DNA from: Terrisporobacter petrolearius
GTDB lineage: Bacteria > Bacillota > Clostridia > Peptostreptococcales > Peptostreptococcaceae
Assembly: GCF_020748185.1 (NCBI RefSeq)
Contig: NZ_JAHZMO010000018.1
Coordinates: 1-60,555, forward strand
DNA: 60,555 bases
Direction: 5' to 3'
Shown: positions 17,317 through 26,718 of the stretch, in pieces
Layout of the letters: each line of letters opens with the position of its first letter
Position numbering within the stretch: position 1 is the first letter of the stretch
Notes under the pieces: model-generated
Databases searched by the model: none
What the model was told of the DNA's origin: nothing
The model's input: only the letters and a program-made list of their open reading frames with translations
Made by a program: the position numbers and the translations under genes

Positions 17317-18705
17317 TTAATAAATTTTACCTGGATTTAAAATATTTTTAGAGTCAAAAGCAGTTTTTATTCCTTTTAATATATTTACATAGTTTTCATC
17401 TTTTGATTCACAGAAATATGGACTCTTGGCATATCCTATTCCATGCTCTCCTGAAACTTCCCCATTTAATTCTCTAGCTTTACTAAACATTAATTCAAAA
17501 GCATGATTAAGTCTCTTTGTCCATTCATCTTGTGCTAAATCATCTTTATGAGGATAAACATGTAAATTACCATCTCCTGCATGACCAAAGCTTTTTATTT
17601 TGAGACCTACTTCTTTTTGTATATCATGAGTATATCTTATAAATTCCGCCACTTTATCTCTTGGTACAACAACGTCACATTCATCAATAACACTATTTGC
17701 TTTAAATGCTTCCAAAAATGATCCCCTCGCAGACCATATACTTTCATTTCTCTCATCTGTATCAGAAATTAATACATCATATGCCCCACAGTCTAAACAG
17801 AGTTTTGCTACATTTTCATATTCTTTTTCTATTTCTTCAGTAGAATTTCCATCAAATTTTAATAACAAGTATGCATTTGAAGAATTATCAGGGAATTTCT
17901 TACCTAAAAATTCTTCCGCACCTACAATAGCTTCTCTTTCCATAAATTCTATTGCCGTTGGTATAGATTTTGATTTAATTATTTGAGGAACGGTATCTAT
18001 TGCTGACTCTAAATCAGGGAAAGGAATTAGTAAGCTAATAGCTTTTTTAGGTAGTGGGAGTAATTTTAAAATAGCTTTAGTTACAATTCCTAATGTCCCT
18101 TCAGAACCTACTATTAAATCTTTTATTGCATAACCAGAGGAGTTTTTAACAACTTTTCCACCTACATTTATTATTTCTCCATTTGGAAGTACAATTTCTA
18201 AACCTCTTACATAATCTCTTGTCACTCCATATTTTACTGCTCTCATACCTCCAGCATTTGTGTTTATATTTCCTCCAATAGCAGCACTTTTTTCACCTGG
18301 ATCTGGCGGGTAAAATAAATCATGTTCTTCCACGTACCCACTTATAGTCATAAGTAGTACCCCTGGCTCTACAGTTAAAGTTAAGTTTTCTTCATCAAGT
18401 TCTAATATTTTATCCATCTTACACATGTTCATCATAATTCCACCATGAAGGGCGACAGATGCTCCAGAAAGCCCTGTTCCTTGCCCCCTAGGTGTCACAG
18501 GTATATTATTTTCATAAGCATATTTCATTATTTTAGAAACTTGCTCAGTACTTTTCACATAAACCATTACCTCTGGATATTTTAATTCCCCTGCCAGCTC
18601 ATCATGGGCAAAGTCTTCACTTATTTCATCGCCAACAATAATATTTTCCTCATTACAAATACTTTTTAAAAATTCTATATCATTTTTATCTAATTTTTTA
18701 TACAT
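17317..18705 (-). CDS. lctD: FAD-dependent lactate dehydrogenase subunit (GlcD/LctD type) of the confurcating LDH-Etf complex
   Basis: A flavoprotein of about 462 residues of the GlcD/D-lactate dehydrogenase family. The FAD_binding_4 domain has [19 protein letters not shown] and [21 protein letters not shown]; the C-terminal FAD-oxidase domain has [17 protein letters not shown] and [17 protein letters not shown]. With EtfB and EtfA encoded upstream it should form the electron-confurcating complex known from Acetobacterium woodii, oxidising lactate to pyruvate with NAD+ while consuming reduced ferredoxin. I start at ATG 18705, which has GGGGGG directly upstream. The longer frame to 18786 would overlap etfA by 62 bases and has no ribosome site. 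Confidence 0.93.
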   Translation of the reverse strand: MYKKLDKNDIEFLKSICNEENIIVGDEISEDFAHDELAGELKYPEVMVYVKSTEQVSKIMKYAYENNIPVTPRGQGTGLSGASVALHGGIMMNMCKMDKILELDEENLTLTVEPGVLLMTISGYVEEHDLFYPPDPGEKSAAIGGNINTNAGGMRAVKYGVTRDYVRGLEIVLPNGEIINVGGKVVKNSSGYAIKDLIVGSEGTLGIVTKAILKLLPLPKKAISLLIPFPDLESAIDTVPQIIKSKSIPTAIEFMEREAIVGAEEFLGKKFPDNSSNAYLLLKFDGNSTEEIEKEYENVAKLCLDCGAYDVLISDTDERNESIWSARGSFLEAFKANSVIDECDVVVPRDKVAEFIRYTHDIQKEVGLKIKSFGHAGDGNLHVYPHKDDLAQDEWTKRLNHAFELMFSKARELNGEVSGEHGIGYAKSPYFCESKDENYVNILKGIKTAFDSKNILNPGKIY

Positions 18706-18724
18706 AATATTCCCCCCTACTATT

Positions 18725-19945
18725 TTAAGATAGCGCAAACTCAGCTTGTGAATTATTCTCTTTTTTAATGTTTTCAATCTTTTCAATTAACATTGGTATT
18801 ATTTCATAAATATCACCTATTAATGCCAAGTGAGCCACGTCAAATATAGGAGCATTTTCATCTTGATTAATAGAAATTATATAATCAGAGCCTTTCATTC
18901 CTGCAACAAATTGAACAGCTCCAGATACACCACAAGTTATTATAAGTTTTGGTTTTACAGTTCTACCACTAAGTCCTATTTGTTTTCTAGCATCTATCCA
19001 TCCTGATTCAATAGTAGGTCTAGTACCTGCCAATTGACCGCCTAAAAGATTTGCTAATTTCTTAGCCATTTTTATATCTTCAGCTTTTTTAAATGCTCTG
19101 CTTACAACAACTACAACTTCTGCATCTTCAATACCTACCACTTTATTTTTTACTTTTGTTTCTAATACTTTTATGTTAGATTTTAACTTATCTTTTTCAA
19201 TCTCACAAATTGTAATCTTTCCACTAGGCTTTTCAACTTTCTCAGGAACTGAGAATATTTTATATCTTACAGTAGCAAATTGTGGTCTGTGATTTGGAGT
19301 ATTTATATGTGCCATTATATTACCACCAAAAGCAGGTCTTATTTGATCCAAATCTGTGTTTTCTTGAATATCTAATATAGTACAATCAGCAGTAAGCCCT
19401 GTTCTAAATCTTGCAGCAAGCCTTGGCGCCAAAGATCTACCTATAGTAGTTCCTCCAAATAGCATTATTGTAGGTTTTATATTTGATATATAACTTTCCA
19501 CTGCTGCAGCGTATGGTTCAATTCTAAATTTGTCTAACTCTTCATCATCATAAACAAATACTTCATCGATACCAAAAGAAAGTAGCGGTTCACATTTATC
19601 TTTTATGTTACTTCCCACAAATACACAGTAAACTGGATGATTAATTTTTTCTGCTAACTCTCTTGCTTTACCTATCAGCTCATAAGTTACTGGGTGAATT
19701 TTCCCATTTGAATGTTCCACATATACTGATATGCCTCTCCACTCATCTTTATTTATTGCTACAATCTCATCTTCTTCAAATTCAAAAACACCTTCTGGCC
19801 CTTTTTTTACACACATTTTACACATTTTACAAGCTGCATTTATTTCAATTTTTCCATCTAGTTCTTCCAATGCTCCAAATGGGCATAATTCTAATACTTC
19901 TTTTATGTTAGTAATTTTCTCAGAATTCACTATAATTCTAGCCAT
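18725..19945 (-). CDS. etfA: electron transfer flavoprotein alpha subunit with N-terminal ferredoxin-like domain
   Basis: A 406-residue EtfA. The N-terminal extension (about residues 1-70) has a 4Fe-4S pattern, [18 protein letters not shown], preceded by LCPFGALEE, which is absent from respiratory EtfA but present in bifurcating or confurcating Etf of lactate operons (LctC). The core has the alpha-subunit domain with [19 protein letters not shown] and the FAD-binding end [16 protein letters not shown], [20 protein letters not shown] and [15 protein letters not shown]. It lies 15 bases after etfB and 19 before the lactate dehydrogenase. Confidence 0.95.
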   Translation of the reverse strand: MARIIVNSEKITNIKEVLELCPFGALEELDGKIEINAACKMCKMCVKKGPEGVFEFEEDEIVAINKDEWRGISVYVEHSNGKIHPVTYELIGKARELAEKINHPVYCVFVGSNIKDKCEPLLSFGIDEVFVYDDEELDKFRIEPYAAAVESYISNIKPTIMLFGGTTIGRSLAPRLAARFRTGLTADCTILDIQENTDLDQIRPAFGGNIMAHINTPNHRPQFATVRYKIFSVPEKVEKPSGKITICEIEKDKLKSNIKVLETKVKNKVVGIEDAEVVVVVSRAFKKAEDIKMAKKLANLLGGQLAGTRPTIESGWIDARKQIGLSGRTVKPKLIITCGVSGAVQFVAGMKGSDYIISINQDENAPIFDVAHLALIGDIYEIIPMLIEKIENIKKENNSQAEFALS

Positions 19946-19960
19946 TTTAATTTCTCCCTT

Positions 19961-20749
19961 CTATAATATTTTCAAGTCTACTATTTTATTAAAGAGAGCC
20001 TCTGTAAGCTCCTCACTACTTCCTCTTAATACGTTTTTATCTGTATTTGGAGTAGGTGGGAATATCTTTTTTACTTGAGTAGGCGAACCATTTAACCCAT
20101 AATGATTTTCATCTTTATCATTAAAATCATTTAAAGTAAACATTGGTATTTCTCTATTTTTAGTAGCCATTTTTAATTTAAAAGAAGGTAGCCTTGGTTG
20201 GAATATATCTTTTTCCACAGTTATTAAGCATGGATAAGCTATTTCACAAACTTCCATGGAAGTTGGCAAATCTATTTCTACAATTATAGAATTTTCTTTT
20301 ACTTCTATTATTTCAGTTACATTTGTCACGTGAGGTATATTTAAAAACTCAGCAATTTCTGAACCTACTTGAGCTGTATCGCCATCTGTAGTTTGTTTTC
20401 CACATATGATTAAATCTGGATTGGATATTTTTTTTATTCCTTGAGATAGAGTGTAAGAAGTTGCAAGTACGTCAGCTCCACCAAATCTTCTATCACTTAT
20501 TATTGCTCCTTCATCAACTCCCATAGAAAAACTTTCTTTTATTACTGTCTTTGCTTGAGGTGGTCCCATTGTTATTGCTTTTATAGTTGCATTATTTTCT
20601 TTTTTAATTCTAAGTGCAGTTTCTATAGCAAATAAATCATAAGGATTCATCTTTGATTCTACTCCATCCCTTTTTAAAACACCAGTTACTGGATCAACTT
20701 CAACTACAGTTGTTCCTGGAACTTGTTTAACACATACTAAAATTTCCAT
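19961..20749 (-). CDS. etfB: electron transfer flavoprotein beta subunit
   Basis: A 262-residue EtfB that binds nucleotide/FAD and pairs with the EtfA encoded just downstream. Typical features: the start MEILVCVKQVPGTT, NPYDLFAIETALRIK, AITMGPPQA, DLIICGKQTTDGDTAQVG, and IDLPTSMEVCEIAYPCLITVEK. Length is normal. A GGAGGAAGAA site precedes the ATG. It is preceded by larA with 76 non-coding bases that hold no obvious terminator, so I treat it as part of the lactate operon. Confidence 0.95.
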   Translation of the reverse strand: MEILVCVKQVPGTTVVEVDPVTGVLKRDGVESKMNPYDLFAIETALRIKKENNATIKAITMGPPQAKTVIKESFSMGVDEGAIISDRRFGGADVLATSYTLSQGIKKISNPDLIICGKQTTDGDTAQVGSEIAEFLNIPHVTNVTEIIEVKENSIIVEIDLPTSMEVCEIAYPCLITVEKDIFQPRLPSFKLKMATKNREIPMFTLNDFNDKDENHYGLNGSPTQVKKIFPPTPNTDKNVLRGSSEELTEALFNKIVDLKIL

Positions 20750-20825
20750 TCTTCTTCCTCCTTAACTATTTGAGCAACAAAGTCGCCTTCAGTGCTAACA
20801 AATGTATGTCGACTGTACTATGATT

Positions 20826-22100
20826 TTATTTAACAATTACAGATACGCCATCTGGAATGACAACCACCTTAGCATCTTCACCTTTAATTTCATAAGCCAA
20901 ATTTATAGCTTCTTCAAAATTATAAGCATGTTTCATATGCATACTTGTAATCATTTCGGGGTCACACTCATCAGTAACCATTATTACAGTGAATTTATCT
21001 AAAATTCTTGCTAATATTTGAAATTCCCATTGATCAGGGACAGTATCTTCTTTTTTGACATTTCTAACATTTTCTAATATTTCCTTTGGTGAAGATGCAT
21101 TAGCCACATTATCATAGAAAGACTCTCCTCCATGGCCATCATTACAGGCTGCCACCATTATTATTACTCCGCCTTCTTTGCAAGTAGCTTCAGCTGCTGT
21201 CATTCCTTTTACTGATTGATAAATATTTTGGTCTAAAGGATATCCTCCATTTGTACTTACAACTATATCAGCTGGAACTTTATCTATTTTTGATAAATTA
21301 GTTACAAATTCACATCCTTGCTTATGTGCTTTATCCACGTCTCCTGCAAAGGAGGCTATAACCTTTTTATCTTTATCTATTGCCACATTAACTATAAATG
21401 CTAACTTTGCAGTTTTTGCAGCATACACCATATCTTCATGAATAGGATTATTATCCAAGGTTCCTGTTCTTGAATTTTCACTATCTATAAACTCACTACA
21501 ATGGTTATACATTATAGTTTTTGCTGATGCTACACCAGGAAGAATGCTTTTTCTTCCACCTGAAAATCCTGCAAAAAAATGTGGTTCTATGAATCCTTCT
21601 GACACAAGCAAGTCTGCCTTAGCAGCTAATTTATTTATATAAAAATCTCCACCAGAAGGAAGTACTCCCATTTTTATCATGTCTTCATCATCTGTAGATA
21701 TATGCATCACAATTTCTTCTTTTTCAACTATTTCTTCACCTAATTTGAAAATTAATTCTTCTTTTGTACTAGGTCTATGAAATCCTGTAGCAACTAATAT
21801 TTTAATTTTTGCACTTGGATTTCCTTTTCTAATTCTTTCTAAAATTTGTGGCATTATTACACGGCTTGGTACTGGTCTAGTATGATCACTCGTTATAATA
21901 ACAACATTTTCTTTACCTTTTGCTAATTCTTCTAATTTTGATGTGCCAATTGGATTGTCTAAAGAATTCTTTACAATTTCACTCTCACTTTTTGTAATTA
22001 TAAAATCATGTGATTTAGAAACTAAAATAGCTTTTAAGTTTTTATCTTCTATTTCTAAATTCATACCTTGTTTTGAGTAAGGTACTTTTATAATTGTCAT
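20826..22100 (-). CDS. larA: nickel-dependent lactate racemase
   Basis: A LarA-family (DUF2088) protein of about 424 residues that interconverts D- and L-lactate using a nickel-pincer nucleotide cofactor. The signature IITSDHTRPVPSRVI, the histidines in VATGFHRPSTKEEL and EPHFFAGFSGGRKSILPG (its lysine is the expected attachment site of the cofactor) are all present. ATG 22100 is chosen because GGGGGAAAG lies just before it; the longer frame to 22151 overlaps the permease gene. It corresponds to lctF of the Acetobacterium lct operon. Cofactor synthesis needs LarB, LarC and LarE: only a larE-like gene (37141-37941) is in this window. Confidence 0.92.
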   Translation of the reverse strand: MTIIKVPYSKQGMNLEIEDKNLKAILVSKSHDFIITKSESEIVKNSLDNPIGTSKLEELAKGKENVVIITSDHTRPVPSRVIMPQILERIRKGNPSAKIKILVATGFHRPSTKEELIFKLGEEIVEKEEIVMHISTDDEDMIKMGVLPSGGDFYINKLAAKADLLVSEGFIEPHFFAGFSGGRKSILPGVASAKTIMYNHCSEFIDSENSRTGTLDNNPIHEDMVYAAKTAKLAFIVNVAIDKDKKVIASFAGDVDKAHKQGCEFVTNLSKIDKVPADIVVSTNGGYPLDQNIYQSVKGMTAAEATCKEGGVIIMVAACNDGHGGESFYDNVANASSPKEILENVRNVKKEDTVPDQWEFQILARILDKFTVIMVTDECDPEMITSMHMKHAYNFEEAINLAYEIKGEDAKVVVIPDGVSVIVK

Positions 22101-22119
22101 AATACTTTCCCCCTTAAAA

Positions 22120-23697
22120 TTAAAGCCCAAGTATAGGTAAAAACCTACCAAAATATACTATTAAACCAAGTATAATTACATATCCTAAACAATACTTAAC
22201 TGTGGAACTGAAAATCTTTCCTTCTTGCCCAATTAGTCCTGTTGCAGAAGTGGCAATTGCTATACTTTGTGGTGAAATCATTTTCCCAGCTGTAGCACCA
22301 GCTGTATTTGCTGCAGCAATCCAATAAGGATCTATTGATAAAGACTTAGCCGCTTCTACTTGCAATCCTCCAAACAAGATGTTGGCTGACGTATCACTAC
22401 CAGTAACAAATGTTCCTATAGCTCCAAGAAGGGGTGAAATTAACGGATAAAAGCTTCCTGTTATTGCACAAAGTCCAAATGATATTGAACTAGTCATACC
22501 ACTATGTGACATAATCTTTGATATGGCAACTATAGACATTATAGTAATAAATGATGTTTTTAATTGTATTACTGTGTTTTTAAAAATACTTACCATATAT
22601 GATAATTTTATTTTTTGAATAAATCCTGCAATCACTGTTGCAATTATAATCATCATACCAGGTGTATTTATCCAAGAAAAGCTTGTTGAAGAAGTAACAT
22701 CCCCACTATATATGTGAATATTGCTACTAAATTGTCCTATAAATGAATTTAAAACAGGTACTAAAGGACTTGTTATTAAAATTAATGTACAAAGAAGAAT
22801 ATAAGGTAGCCAAGCTAAAATTCCTTCTTTAGCTGATATTTTCTTTGCTATTACTTCAGCACCTTCATCTGTAGTTAAATCTTCTGATTTTTCTTCATTC
22901 TTATTCTTATTCTTATTCATAAATTTTGCCATAATAATTGTACATATCATAGAGCAAATACTTCCTATAAGTGCCGGAAGTTCAGCACCTAAGTATTTTG
23001 CTATAAAAATTTGAGGAATAGCAAAAGATACCCCAGATACTAATGTAATTAAAAAAACACCTTTTACTGCTTTTATACTTCTCTTTGTTAAAATCACTAA
23101 TAAAAATGGGATTAATATTATAAAACCTGCAAGTTGTAATGATGTGATAAAACTTAGATGAACAACATCCAGATTGGTAACTGTTGCTAGCGTTGTAACT
23201 GGTATTCCTATTGCTCCAAATGCAGTAGGAACAGTATTAGATATTAAGCATATAACCGCTGCAAAAATAGGATTAAAACCAATTGATGCTAAAATACTTG
23301 CTGGTATAGCAACAGCTGTTCCATATCCTGCTACAGCTTCAAGAAATCCTCCAAACCCCCAAGCTAAAATTAAAACTTGAATTCTGTTATCCGTAGTTAT
23401 ACTAGACAACATAGTTTTCATAACATCCATTGTTTTAGTTTCACAAGCTAAGTTATAAGTAAATAAAGCCGCAACTATTACCAAAAGTATTGGCCAAAGC
23501 GCAATGGCCATTCCCTCTATTGACGCTGTCACACCGTCAATAACAGGCATTTTCCAAAATATTATTGCAATTAGTAAACTTAGAAATGCAGTAAATAAAC
23601 ATGTCTTATATGCTGGCAATTTTAGCACTCCTAAAGATACTATTAGCCAAACTATAGGAACTAAAGCAATAAGAAACAAAACATATTCATTCATCAA
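22120..23697 (-). CDS. lctP: L-lactate permease
   Basis: A 525-residue LctP-family transporter, with some 12-14 hydrophobic segments, that brings lactate into the cell with protons. Family motifs include FGGFLEAVAGYGTAVAIPASI, IGIPVTTLATVTN and, near the C-terminus, GTFVTGSDTSANILFGGLQ and TAGATAGKMISPQSIAIATSA. It is the first structural gene of the lactate operon and follows a palindromic operator at 23739-23753. GGGGGAATAT precedes the ATG. Confidence 0.95.
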   Translation of the reverse strand: MMNEYVLFLIALVPIVWLIVSLGVLKLPAYKTCLFTAFLSLLIAIIFWKMPVIDGVTASIEGMAIALWPILLVIVAALFTYNLACETKTMDVMKTMLSSITTDNRIQVLILAWGFGGFLEAVAGYGTAVAIPASILASIGFNPIFAAVICLISNTVPTAFGAIGIPVTTLATVTNLDVVHLSFITSLQLAGFIILIPFLLVILTKRSIKAVKGVFLITLVSGVSFAIPQIFIAKYLGAELPALIGSICSMICTIIMAKFMNKNKNKNEEKSEDLTTDEGAEVIAKKISAKEGILAWLPYILLCTLILITSPLVPVLNSFIGQFSSNIHIYSGDVTSSTSFSWINTPGMMIIIATVIAGFIQKIKLSYMVSIFKNTVIQLKTSFITIMSIVAISKIMSHSGMTSSISFGLCAITGSFYPLISPLLGAIGTFVTGSDTSANILFGGLQVEAAKSLSIDPYWIAAANTAGATAGKMISPQSIAIATSATGLIGQEGKIFSSTVKYCLGYVIILGLIVYFGRFLPILGL

Positions 23698-23718
23698 TAT
23701 ATTCCCCCTTATTTATAC

Positions 23719-23753
23719 TGGTCATTCCAAAGGTGGTCAGTGGTATTACCACT
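23719..23753 (-). promoter_or_regulatory. FadR/LldR-type operator upstream of the lactate operon
   Basis: AGTGGTATTACCACT at 23739-23753 is a perfect 15-base palindrome of the TGGT-n3-ACCA type bound by FadR-family GntR regulators such as LldR and PdhR. A second, weaker dyad (TGGTCATTCCA, 23719-23729) lies nearer the permease start, suggesting two sites. The regulator gene immediately upstream encodes exactly such a protein, so lactate-relieved repression is the likely control. The binding itself is inferred. Confidence 0.72.
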
Positions 23754-23848
23754 TTTATACTTAAAGTTTATTCCTATTTTCTTCAAAAAACAATAATAGT
23801 CTGAAATTTAACAATATTTTTTATTTTTCCATAATTCATTTTAAAACA

Positions 23849-24553
23849 TTATTTGTCAAAATTTTCTTCAATGTACTTCATGTGAGCTTCCATTGCCTTT
23901 AAAGCTTCCTTTTCGTCTTTTTTAATTATTTCATTACAAATTGCATAGTGCTGATTTAATAAAAATTTATCAGCCGTATCTCTTTTAATAATCTCCCATC
24001 TAGCATCTTCAATAAATCTTTCAAATAACATGGATGCTGTATTAAATAAACTTTCTATTAAACAATTTTTACTCATGGTTGCAACTTTATTGTGAAATCT
24101 TTTGTCTAACTCAACTAAAATTTCATTCCTGTTTTTCCCTTTACTTTCTTCTTCCATTTCTTCTACTATACTAAGTAATTCTCTACAATCCATGTCAGTT
24201 GCTCTAATAGCTGCAAGCCTAGCATTTTCTACTTCTAAAACTTTTCTAAGCTCAAAAATATCTTTATACTTACCATTATTTAATTTAAACATCATGGACA
24301 AAGGTTGTAGCAATGAGTTTCCTGTATTAGAACAAATAAAATTACCTTCTCCATGAATACTTTCTACTACTCCCATGCTTTCCAATACTCTTAATGCTTC
24401 TCTTATAGATGTCCTGCTTATATTCATAAGTTCTGATAATTCTCTTTCTGATGGTAACCTATCCCCTTTTTTTAAATCACCATCAATTATATTCTTTTGT
24501 ATTTGTTCAATTACTTCCTCATAAACCTTTTTATTTGATATACTATTAAACAT
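23849..24553 (-). CDS. FadR-family GntR transcriptional regulator of lactate use (LldR-like)
   Basis: A 234-residue GntR regulator. The N-terminal winged helix (about residues 8-75) has GDRLPSERELSELMNISRTS then REALRVLESMGVVESIHGEG. The C-terminal FCD ligand domain (about 95-220) has FELRKVLEVENARLAA and the metal-binding helices including DKRFHNKVATMSKN and LNQHYAICNEI. It is encoded upstream of the lactate permease on the same strand, as lctA/lldR is in related operons. It probably represses the operon through the palindrome at 23739-23753 and is relieved by lactate. Confidence 0.9.
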   Translation of the reverse strand: MFNSISNKKVYEEVIEQIQKNIIDGDLKKGDRLPSERELSELMNISRTSIREALRVLESMGVVESIHGEGNFICSNTGNSLLQPLSMMFKLNNGKYKDIFELRKVLEVENARLAAIRATDMDCRELLSIVEEMEEESKGKNRNEILVELDKRFHNKVATMSKNCLIESLFNTASMLFERFIEDARWEIIKRDTADKFLLNQHYAICNEIIKKDEKEALKAMEAHMKYIEENFDK

Positions 24554-24814
24554 AAAATTCCCCCTATTGTATGCTATTTTGTCATAATTAAATTATATAT
24601 TATTTTAAAAAAAAATGAAAATAAACAAGTATAAAAAATTGTCACGTCATTTATAATATTGTTGTTTTATCTCTATGTAAAATATTAATTTAATAAGATA
24701 AATGAAAAGTATTTTGTATACTTCCATTAATATTGTAGCTTTTTACATTTTTATATATTATTATGAGTAATAATGAATTAAATATATTTATGGTTAAATA
24801 AAGGGGGATACATT

Positions 24815-24976
24815 ATGAAAAAGTATATTTGTGATATTTGTGATTATGTTTATGATCCAGAAATAGGAGATCCTGATCATGGAATAAATCCAGGAACTTC
24901 ATTTGAAGATTTACCAGATGATTGGGAGTGCCCTTTATGTGGTGTTGGCAAAGACGAGTTTTCTGAAACCGAATAA
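24815..24976 (+). CDS. rubredoxin
   Basis: A 53-residue rubredoxin, too short for usual ORF cut-offs. The iron ligands are the two CxxC-type pairs: [16 protein letters not shown] at the start and [13 protein letters not shown] near the end. Between them lies the typical [18 protein letters not shown]. It carries single electrons in the cytosol, in anaerobes often to oxygen- or peroxide-reducing enzymes. AAGGGGGAT precedes ATG 24815. It has its own terminator and no obvious partner gene beside it. Confidence 0.96.
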   Translation: MKKYICDICDYVYDPEIGDPDHGINPGTSFEDLPDDWECPLCGVGKDEFSETE

Positions 24977-24990
24977 TAAAAATTAATTTT

Positions 24991-25025
24991 AAAAAGAGTA
25001 TATCAATTTTGATATACTCTTTTTT
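24991..25025 (+). terminator. terminator of the rubredoxin gene
   Basis: AAAAAGAGTATATCA pairs with TGATATACTCTTTTTT around a four-base loop, followed by a T-run on the plus strand, 14 bases after the rubredoxin stop. Confidence 0.88.
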
Positions 25026-25095
25026 ATCATACTTTATTTATCAAAAACATTATATTTTGCAGTTTCTTACAAAAATAATAGTTTAATTGTAGTTA

Positions 25096-25390
25096 TTACT
25101 TCGTATAATCTGCAATACCAATGCTACCAGGACCCACATGAAGACCAATTACTGGCCCTATAGATTCAACTCCAACCTTCTTACCCAACTTATTTTCCGA
25201 AATATTAGCTAGTTTGAAACCTTCTTTTTCACAATTAATATGATGTACCATAACATCACCTAACCCTTTAGATTCTAGACCATTTAATACAGTTTCTACT
25301 ATCTTATCTACAGCCTTTTTCCTAGTTCTAACTTTTTTAAAGACAGAGGTTTCACCGTCAACAACGGTAAGTATTGGAAGTATATATATT
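25096..25390 (-). pseudogene. C-terminal remnant of a DegV-family fatty-acid-binding protein
   Basis: Reading the minus strand gives about 95 codons without a start, from LPILTVVDGETSVFKKVRTR to GPVIGLHVGPGSIGIADYTK and a TAA stop. The motif IGPVIGLHVGPG near the end is the classic C-terminus of DegV proteins (about 280 residues), which bind fatty acids for FakA-dependent phosphorylation. The first two thirds of the gene, including the start, are missing; upstream sequence is unrelated AT-rich DNA. It is a truncated relic. Confidence 0.82.
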
Positions 25391-25456
25391 ATTATATACT
25401 TATATTTGTTTGCAAGGTTCAGTTAATATAAAAAGTGGTCCTAAAAGAACTACTTC

Positions 25457-26155
25457 TTAATCTCCTACTCCAAAATCTGTATTGTTAAACAAAATCTCGA
25501 TTTTAGGATTATCTATTAAAAATTTATATTTTTTACTAAACCATTCAACTAATTTTTCATCCCTTTTTACTTTAGATGAATTATTAATAAAAACATTAAT
25601 AGTTGCATGTTCAAAATGTTCTTGCACGATTTTCATATCATTATCAATCATTTCTTTTGTTTGACCTTTTATTCCTACCATAATACACGGAGAATCAAAA
25701 TATTTTTTCAACTCTTCAACGGTCTTAAATTTTGCATTTTTATTAAGATATTCATTTCTAAAGTCATTGTCAAAAGTTTCTACACCTATCTTAAATGTTA
25801 TAGGTACTTCAAAAAAATCTCTCATTTGTTGAATCTTATTTTTGTATATCCAATGACTTTCTAAAAATAATCTTTCAATTTTCTTTTCTTTGATTATTTC
25901 CTTTATTTTAAGTAAAGTATCATTAGGAATTTCAAAACAACTTCCTGAATTTATTACTTCCAATACTTTATATTTACCAGTAACATTTTCTAACACTTGA
26001 AAATTTAACTTATTTATCTCTTCTTCATCTTTAGAATTATCTAATATATAGTCACAAAAGCTACATTTTCCCCATTTACACGGAAAAGCTTTAAGTAGCA
26101 CTATTTCACGTTGATTTTTATTTTTTACTTCACTATATCTATCCATGTTGTTCAT
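25457..26155 (-). CDS. queL: radical SAM queuine lyase (QueL-like)
   Basis: A 232-residue small radical SAM protein with a cluster-binding pattern CKWGKCSFCDY (here CX4CX2C) near residue 26 and a short TIM-barrel-like remainder, including EVINSGSCFEIP and FKIGVETFDNDFR. Its place after a queuosine-transporter-type S component and a nucleoside hydrolase matches the queuine-salvage operon described in Clostridioides difficile, where QueL splits queuine to release the preQ1 base. Its start overlaps the end of the transporter gene by 17 bases, so the two are translationally coupled. The name rests on context plus the radical SAM motif. Confidence 0.8.
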   Translation of the reverse strand: MNNMDRYSEVKNKNQREIVLLKAFPCKWGKCSFCDYILDNSKDEEEINKLNFQVLENVTGKYKVLEVINSGSCFEIPNDTLLKIKEIIKEKKIERLFLESHWIYKNKIQQMRDFFEVPITFKIGVETFDNDFRNEYLNKNAKFKTVEELKKYFDSPCIMVGIKGQTKEMIDNDMKIVQEHFEHATINVFINNSSKVKRDEKLVEWFSKKYKFLIDNPKIEILFNNTDFGVGD

Positions 26156-26717
26156 TCACCTTCTGTTTAAATGATAATTTATAATTTTTAGGCAAAGTTC
26201 CTACACCTAAAGCTACTAAAACTACAGCTAAAAATTTATCTGCATAATCTGTACATACCTGAGTTATAAATACACTAATTACCATGGGAACATTAAAATG
26301 ACTTAATATTTGTACTATATAAGAAGAACCTGAAGATGTGACTCCTCCAAATAAAAATGCTGCTATTACTGCACTTATAATACTTGTTGGTAAAGTAAAT
26401 ACAAATACTCCAAATGGTGTTTTCTTGCCACTCAAAAAACCTTTTTCATACATTAATCCTGCTAAAAGCCCTGTACTTATTTGTACTGGAGCAAAATACA
26501 ATGAATATGGATCAAAAGTCATTCCACTTACTAAACTGCCACATACACCAGTCATAACTGCAAATTTAGGTCCTAATAAACAAGCTACTAATATTGTGCC
26601 TATGGAGTCTAAATAAATAGGTAATCTTAATGTTAATGCTATTAATGCTCCTATTATATTTAAAGAAATCCCCATTGCCATTAAAGTTAAATTTCTTGTA
26701 TTCATACTCTTATTCAT
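26139..26717 (-). CDS. qrtT: ECF transporter S component for queuosine/queuine (QrtT-like)
   Basis: A 192-residue, very hydrophobic membrane protein with about five or six helices, of the ECF-transporter substrate-binding (S) type. It begins RNLTLMAMGISLNIIGALIA and contains LPIYLDSIGTILVACLLGP and GVCGSLVSGMTFDPYSLYFAP. Such S components need the shared energising module (EcfA, EcfA', EcfT) encoded elsewhere. It lies one base downstream of the nucleoside hydrolase gene and overlaps queL, so the likely cargo is a queuosine precursor. GGGGGGAATA precedes ATG. Transport of another nucleoside is possible. Confidence 0.82.
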   Translation of the reverse strand: MNKSMNTRNLTLMAMGISLNIIGALIALTLRLPIYLDSIGTILVACLLGPKFAVMTGVCGSLVSGMTFDPYSLYFAPVQISTGLLAGLMYEKGFLSGKKTPFGVFVFTLPTSIISAVIAAFLFGGVTSSGSSYIVQILSHFNVPMVISVFITQVCTDYADKFLAVVLVALGVGTLPKNYKLSFKQKVNEQHG

Positions 26718-26718
26718 T

